Source: an archaeon
Lineage (GTDB): Archaea > Iainarchaeota > Iainarchaeia > CSSED10-239
Direction of reading: 5' to 3'
Length of the DNA stretch: 6,665 nucleotides
NCBI GenBank assembly: GCA_029563035.1
Contig: JAKQTP010000048.1
Location: forward strand, 1-6,665
Below, piece after piece: positions 3,958-6,665 of the stretch. Numbering within the stretch: position 1 is the first letter of the stretch; every line of letters starts with the position of its first letter. The notes under the pieces were generated by a model. It was not told the DNA's origin, did no database searches, and worked only from the letters and a program-made list of their open reading frames with translations. Both the position numbers and the translations under genes were made by a program.

Positions 3958-6360
3958 ATGGAAAAAAAAGTCTATTATAATAATATAAAAAAAAATGAAA
4001 AACAAAAAAAAGATATTGAGGCGGCTTTGAAAAGTTATCCCAAATTTAGGGATGAACTTTTTGATAAACTTTATTCATTTTTCAGTCGTTATTTCACCGA
4101 AAGTGGATCAATCTATTTCAATTCAACCCCATTTCACAACAACATTTACGAAAAAGTCTATACCGACGAAAAAGATGTTATTCTCTTCTGGAAAACGCAT
4201 ATGCTTTATTATGTTAAAACTGATAGAATTTTTAGAAGTTTGCCAATCGAATTTGAAAACTTCAAATTTTATTTTGATGCTTCGCAGATAGAAAATAAAC
4301 GAGCTAATGAAAAACGAAATTTAATTTATGAATTAAAAGAGATTAGAGAAGATAAAACAATTGTTTTTACAGTTTTGTACTCTGAAAAAGGAACAAAAAC
4401 AAAACAGGACGAGATACTCAAAGCCATAAAGAGAAAAGGCATTGCCATTACCGAAGAACAACTGGAACGAGCTTTTAGAGTTTTTGAAAAACAAAGCGAG
4501 GTTGATTTCTTTATTAACAAAAACGCCAGAGCATTTTTACAGGAGCAGTTTAAACTCTGGAGTTATCAGTATTTCTGGGAAGGAGCTAAAGAGTGGAGTG
4601 CCGATAGAGTAAATGAACTACAAATCCTGAAAGACATTGCTTTTAAGATTATTGATTTTATTTCGCAGTTTGAAGATGAACTGGTAAAAATCTGGAACAA
4701 GCCGAAGTTTGTAAAAATTTCAAACTATGTGATTACACTTGATAGAATTAAAGATATATCATTAGTAGAAAAAATTTTAAAGCATAAAAATATAGATGAG
4801 CAAATTAAAGAGTGGCAAGAATTAGGTGTTGTAGATGAAAACTTCAAAATAAGCGATATTTTTACAACTGATTTAATGGGCAAGCATTTATCAGAAAAAT
4901 ATCAACATTTGCCGATTGATACCAAATATTTTAAGGATTTAGAGCTTGAGATTTTGAGTCAGTTTGAAGATTTAGACAAATCTCTGGACGGCTGGCTGAT
5001 AAAGTCAGAAAACTATCAGGCATTAAACACAATCCTGCCAAAATTCAAAGAAAAAGTGCAGACAATCTACATTGATCCGCCGTTTAATTTAAATTCATCC
5101 GATCAATTTCTTTACCGCACAAACTACAAAGACGCTAACTGGGCAACCTTGCTTGAAAATCGTTTGAGAATTGCAAAAGATTGGCTCAATGAAAAGGGAA
5201 GCATTTTTGTAAGGTGTGATTACAATGGCAATTGGATTGTAAGATGTTTAATGGATAGTGAGTTTGGAAAAGATAATTTTAGGAATGAGATTATTATAAA
5301 TAAATCTATAAGAATTAAAACAGAGGGAAACAAATTTCCAACATGGCACGATTCCTTTTATTTCTATTCAAAAAATGGTGATGATGCATTTTTCAGACAT
5401 ATTACAGAAAAGAGACAACAAGAAGAATGGAGGTCAATTGATACAGAAGGGGAATCATGGGAGATTGTTCCTGAAAGTATGTTAAATTTCTTTTCCAAAG
5501 AAAATTTGAAAAAGGATGACCAAGGCAACTATATTACCAGAGCAAGAATAATTTTAGGAAAAGAAATAGTTCCAAGAGATGGTAGAAGATTTCCATCACA
5601 AAAAGTGATTTCAGAATTAGAGAAACAAGGGAGACTAAGGTTAAGTGAAAATAATAATCCTCAAATGTTGAAACCAAGTGAGATATTTTTAACGGATAAT
5701 TGGTCAGATACTTATGGTTATGCAAGTGAATGGGATTTTCCTACTGAGAATTCTGAATTAGGAATAATGAGATGCATTGAAGCAACCTCTGATGAAAAAG
5801 ATATCATTCTCGACTTCTTCCTCGGTTCCGGCACAACAACAGCAGTAGCTCATAAACTTGGCAGAAAGTGGCTTGGTGTGGAGATGGGAGAGCATTTTTA
5901 TACTGTAGTTTTGCCAAGAATGAAAAAAGTTTTGGCTTATGATAAATCCGGTATTTCAAAAGAAATCAAAGAATATCAAGGCGGCGGTTTCTTCAAATAC
6001 TACGAACTTGAGCAATACGAGGAAGCACTAGCAAACTGCAAGTATGAAGATGGCGATTTGTTTAATTCGCCTTCGAAAACTCCCTATCAGGAATATGTCT
6101 TTATGAAAGACGAAAAGATGTTAAAAGCGCTGGAAATTGATTATGAGAACGACAAAGTCAAGGTAGATTTAGACAAACTCTACTCAAATATAGACATTGC
6201 CGAAACATTATCTAACCTAACAGGTAAATGGATTAAAAAAATAACACCCCTACCCCCTCTACAAGAGGGGAATTATGAGGTGGAATTTGAAGATGGAATG
6301 AAAATCAACACAAAAGATTTGGATTATAAGTTAATTAAGCCATTAATTTGGTGGGAGTAA
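3958..6360 (+). CDS. Beta-class adenine-specific DNA methyltransferase, type III Mod-like
   Basis: An 800-residue site-specific DNA methyltransferase expected to transfer a methyl group from S-adenosylmethionine to adenine N6. The catalytic motif DPPF (373-376, in TIYIDPPFNLN) comes before the SAM-binding motif DFFLGSGTT (619-627), with the ribose-binding acidic residue in GVEMGEHFY (E642). This order defines the beta class to which type III Mod subunits belong. Residues about 430-600 between them should hold the target-recognition domain. Residues 1-340 are a long N-terminal region (for example VILFWKTHMLYYVKTDR at 75-91) typical of large Mod-like proteins in defence islands, not of small solitary methylases. 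The C-terminus (FEDGMKINTKDLDYKLIKPLIWW) looks complete. ATG 3958 follows GGGAG. Residues 763-772 (TPLPPLQEGN) come from a palindromic insert. It lies 6 bp before a PHP-domain gene. DNA methylation is confident; N6 specificity and partner dependence are inferred. Confidence 0.92.
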   Translation: MEKKVYYNNIKKNEKQKKDIEAALKSYPKFRDELFDKLYSFFSRYFTESGSIYFNSTPFHNNIYEKVYTDEKDVILFWKTHMLYYVKTDRIFRSLPIEFENFKFYFDASQIENKRANEKRNLIYELKEIREDKTIVFTVLYSEKGTKTKQDEILKAIKRKGIAITEEQLERAFRVFEKQSEVDFFINKNARAFLQEQFKLWSYQYFWEGAKEWSADRVNELQILKDIAFKIIDFISQFEDELVKIWNKPKFVKISNYVITLDRIKDISLVEKILKHKNIDEQIKEWQELGVVDENFKISDIFTTDLMGKHLSEKYQHLPIDTKYFKDLELEILSQFEDLDKSLDGWLIKSENYQALNTILPKFKEKVQTIYIDPPFNLNSSDQFLYRTNYKDANWATLLENRLRIAKDWLNEKGSIFVRCDYNGNWIVRCLMDSEFGKDNFRNEIIINKSIRIKTEGNKFPTWHDSFYFYSKNGDDAFFRHITEKRQQEEWRSIDTEGESWEIVPESMLNFFSKENLKKDDQGNYITRARIILGKEIVPRDGRRFPSQKVISELEKQGRLRLSENNNPQMLKPSEIFLTDNWSDTYGYASEWDFPTENSELGIMRCIEATSDEKDIILDFFLGSGTTTAVAHKLGRKWLGVEMGEHFYTVVLPRMKKVLAYDKSGISKEIKEYQGGGFFKYYELEQYEEALANCKYEDGDLFNSPSKTPYQEYVFMKDEKMLKALEIDYENDKVKVDLDKLYSNIDIAETLSNLTGKWIKKITPLPPLQEGNYEVEFEDGMKINTKDLDYKLIKPLIWWE
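6244..6273 (+). repeat. C-rich palindromic insert within the methyltransferase gene
   Basis: A C-rich then G-rich stretch in A+T-rich DNA, with a 7-bp stem CCCCTCT / AGAGGGG (6254-6260 with 6264-6270) and loop ACA. In frame it encodes TPLPPLQEGN. Peptides of the TPLPPL-x-x-G type are a known signature of small dispersed palindromic elements inserted into genes of some bacteria. It lies between conserved-looking segments (NLTGKWIKKI and YEVEFEDGMK), so it probably lengthens a surface loop without destroying the enzyme. Confidence 0.65.
6353..6357 (+). promoter_or_regulatory. Ribosome binding site that selects the GTG start at 6367
   Basis: GGGAG lies inside the last codons of the methyltransferase, nine bases before GTG 6367. 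No ATG is available in that frame near the gene start, so this site is the main evidence for the start and for translational coupling of the two genes. Confidence 0.6.
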
Positions 6361-6366
6361 AAAATT

Positions 6367-6665
6367 GTGAGAACGATAGAAAAGAATGAATTTACCCTAT
6401 TTGATGATGGTGCAAATTGGGTAAAAGCAGATTTTCATTTGCATTCCCCTTTTGTTGATAGTTTTACACTTCCTCCAGGAATAAATCTCAATTCAAGTAA
6501 TGATATTGAGAGGTTGATAGATCAATATTTAAATAAACTCAAAGAAAAAGAAATAAAAATCTGCGCCATTACTGATTATCAACAGATAAGAACCGAATGG
6601 TTTCAAGGCTTTCAGCAAAAAGCGAGTGAAAATGGAATTTATATTTTTCCTGGCATAGAACTTTC
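6367..6665 (+). CDS. PHP-domain metal-dependent hydrolase, N-terminal part (probably PHP-ATPase/TrlF-like), cut by window end
   Basis: The frame is open from GTG 6367 to the window edge (99 complete codons, no stop). It shows the PHP (polymerase and histidinol phosphatase) metal-binding motifs in order: DFHLHSP at 22-28 (motif I, H-x-H), AITDY at about 71-75 (motif II), and PGIELS at the very end (motif III acidic position). PHP domains use bound metal ions to hydrolyse phosphoesters. The opening WVKADFHLHSP with a long insert before motif II is like large proteins in which PHP is followed by an SMC/ABC-type ATPase, some of them linked to anti-phage defence; that second domain lies outside the window. 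It is 6 bp after, and in the same frame as, the methyltransferase, with a ribosome binding site inside that gene. PHP call is strong; the ATPase part is inferred. Confidence 0.8.
   Translation, partial: MRTIEKNEFTLFDDGANWVKADFHLHSPFVDSFTLPPGINLNSSNDIERLIDQYLNKLKEKEIKICAITDYQQIRTEWFQGFQQKASENGIYIFPGIEL

Noticed and set aside
4052..4291. Overlapping + strand frame of 79 codons in the methyltransferase gene
   Set aside because: It lies wholly inside a well-supported gene in another frame, with no domain pattern or ribosome binding site.
1..6665. Alternative code with TGA as tryptophan (Mycoplasma-like)
   Set aside because: Trp codons are TGG throughout, and all genes end at TAA or TAG without needing TGA as a sense codon, so nothing requires code 4.

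Overview
The window is very A+T-rich bacterial DNA. Every recognisable gene lies on the + strand. The standard bacterial code fits: TGG encodes Trp, no reading frame needs TGA as sense, and most starts have a purine-rich Shine-Dalgarno sequence. This suits a low-GC bacterium, or more likely an accessory element (plasmid, prophage or defence island) within one. I cannot assign a phylum.

Left part (77-2881) looks like one transcription unit. It holds a DnaG-type CHC2/Toprim primase-like protein, a 59-residue single-span membrane protein with a charged coiled-coil tail, an extremely acidic repeat protein whose start lies inside the membrane gene, and two proteins of about 200 residues (1657-2268 and 2294-2881) from a family I do not recognise.

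The spacer 2882-3263 is full of structure. A block of about 128 bp, clearly richer in G+C than its surroundings and built of hairpins, begins just after the stop codon at 2881. It resembles both ends of an IS200/IS605 element brought together (a MITE or omega-RNA remnant, probably in minus orientation). A perfect 14-bp terminator hairpin follows at 3022-3054. After that comes an ATG-less fragment (about 3061-3249) that matches the C-terminal tail of the unknown protein family. A third full-length family member, 3264-3938, comes next and carries an internal 45-bp tandem duplication. The window therefore holds three intact diverged paralogs and one broken copy.

Right part (3958-6665) is a defence-type module. 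An 800-residue beta-class (type III Mod-like) adenine DNA methyltransferase is followed 6 bp later by the N-terminus of a PHP-domain metal-dependent hydrolase, which is cut by the window edge. A PHP protein sits where a type III Res subunit would usually be. The methyltransferase has a short C-rich palindrome inserted in frame near its C-terminus, and its base composition is patchy, with an A+T-rich target-recognition region.

Inferred links: the two right-hand genes are probably co-translated and work together in DNA modification and restriction or another anti-phage function. The paralog array is the least explained and potentially newest content; its position between a primase-like operon and a defence module fits an accessory or phage-conflict role, but the sequence alone does not show its function.
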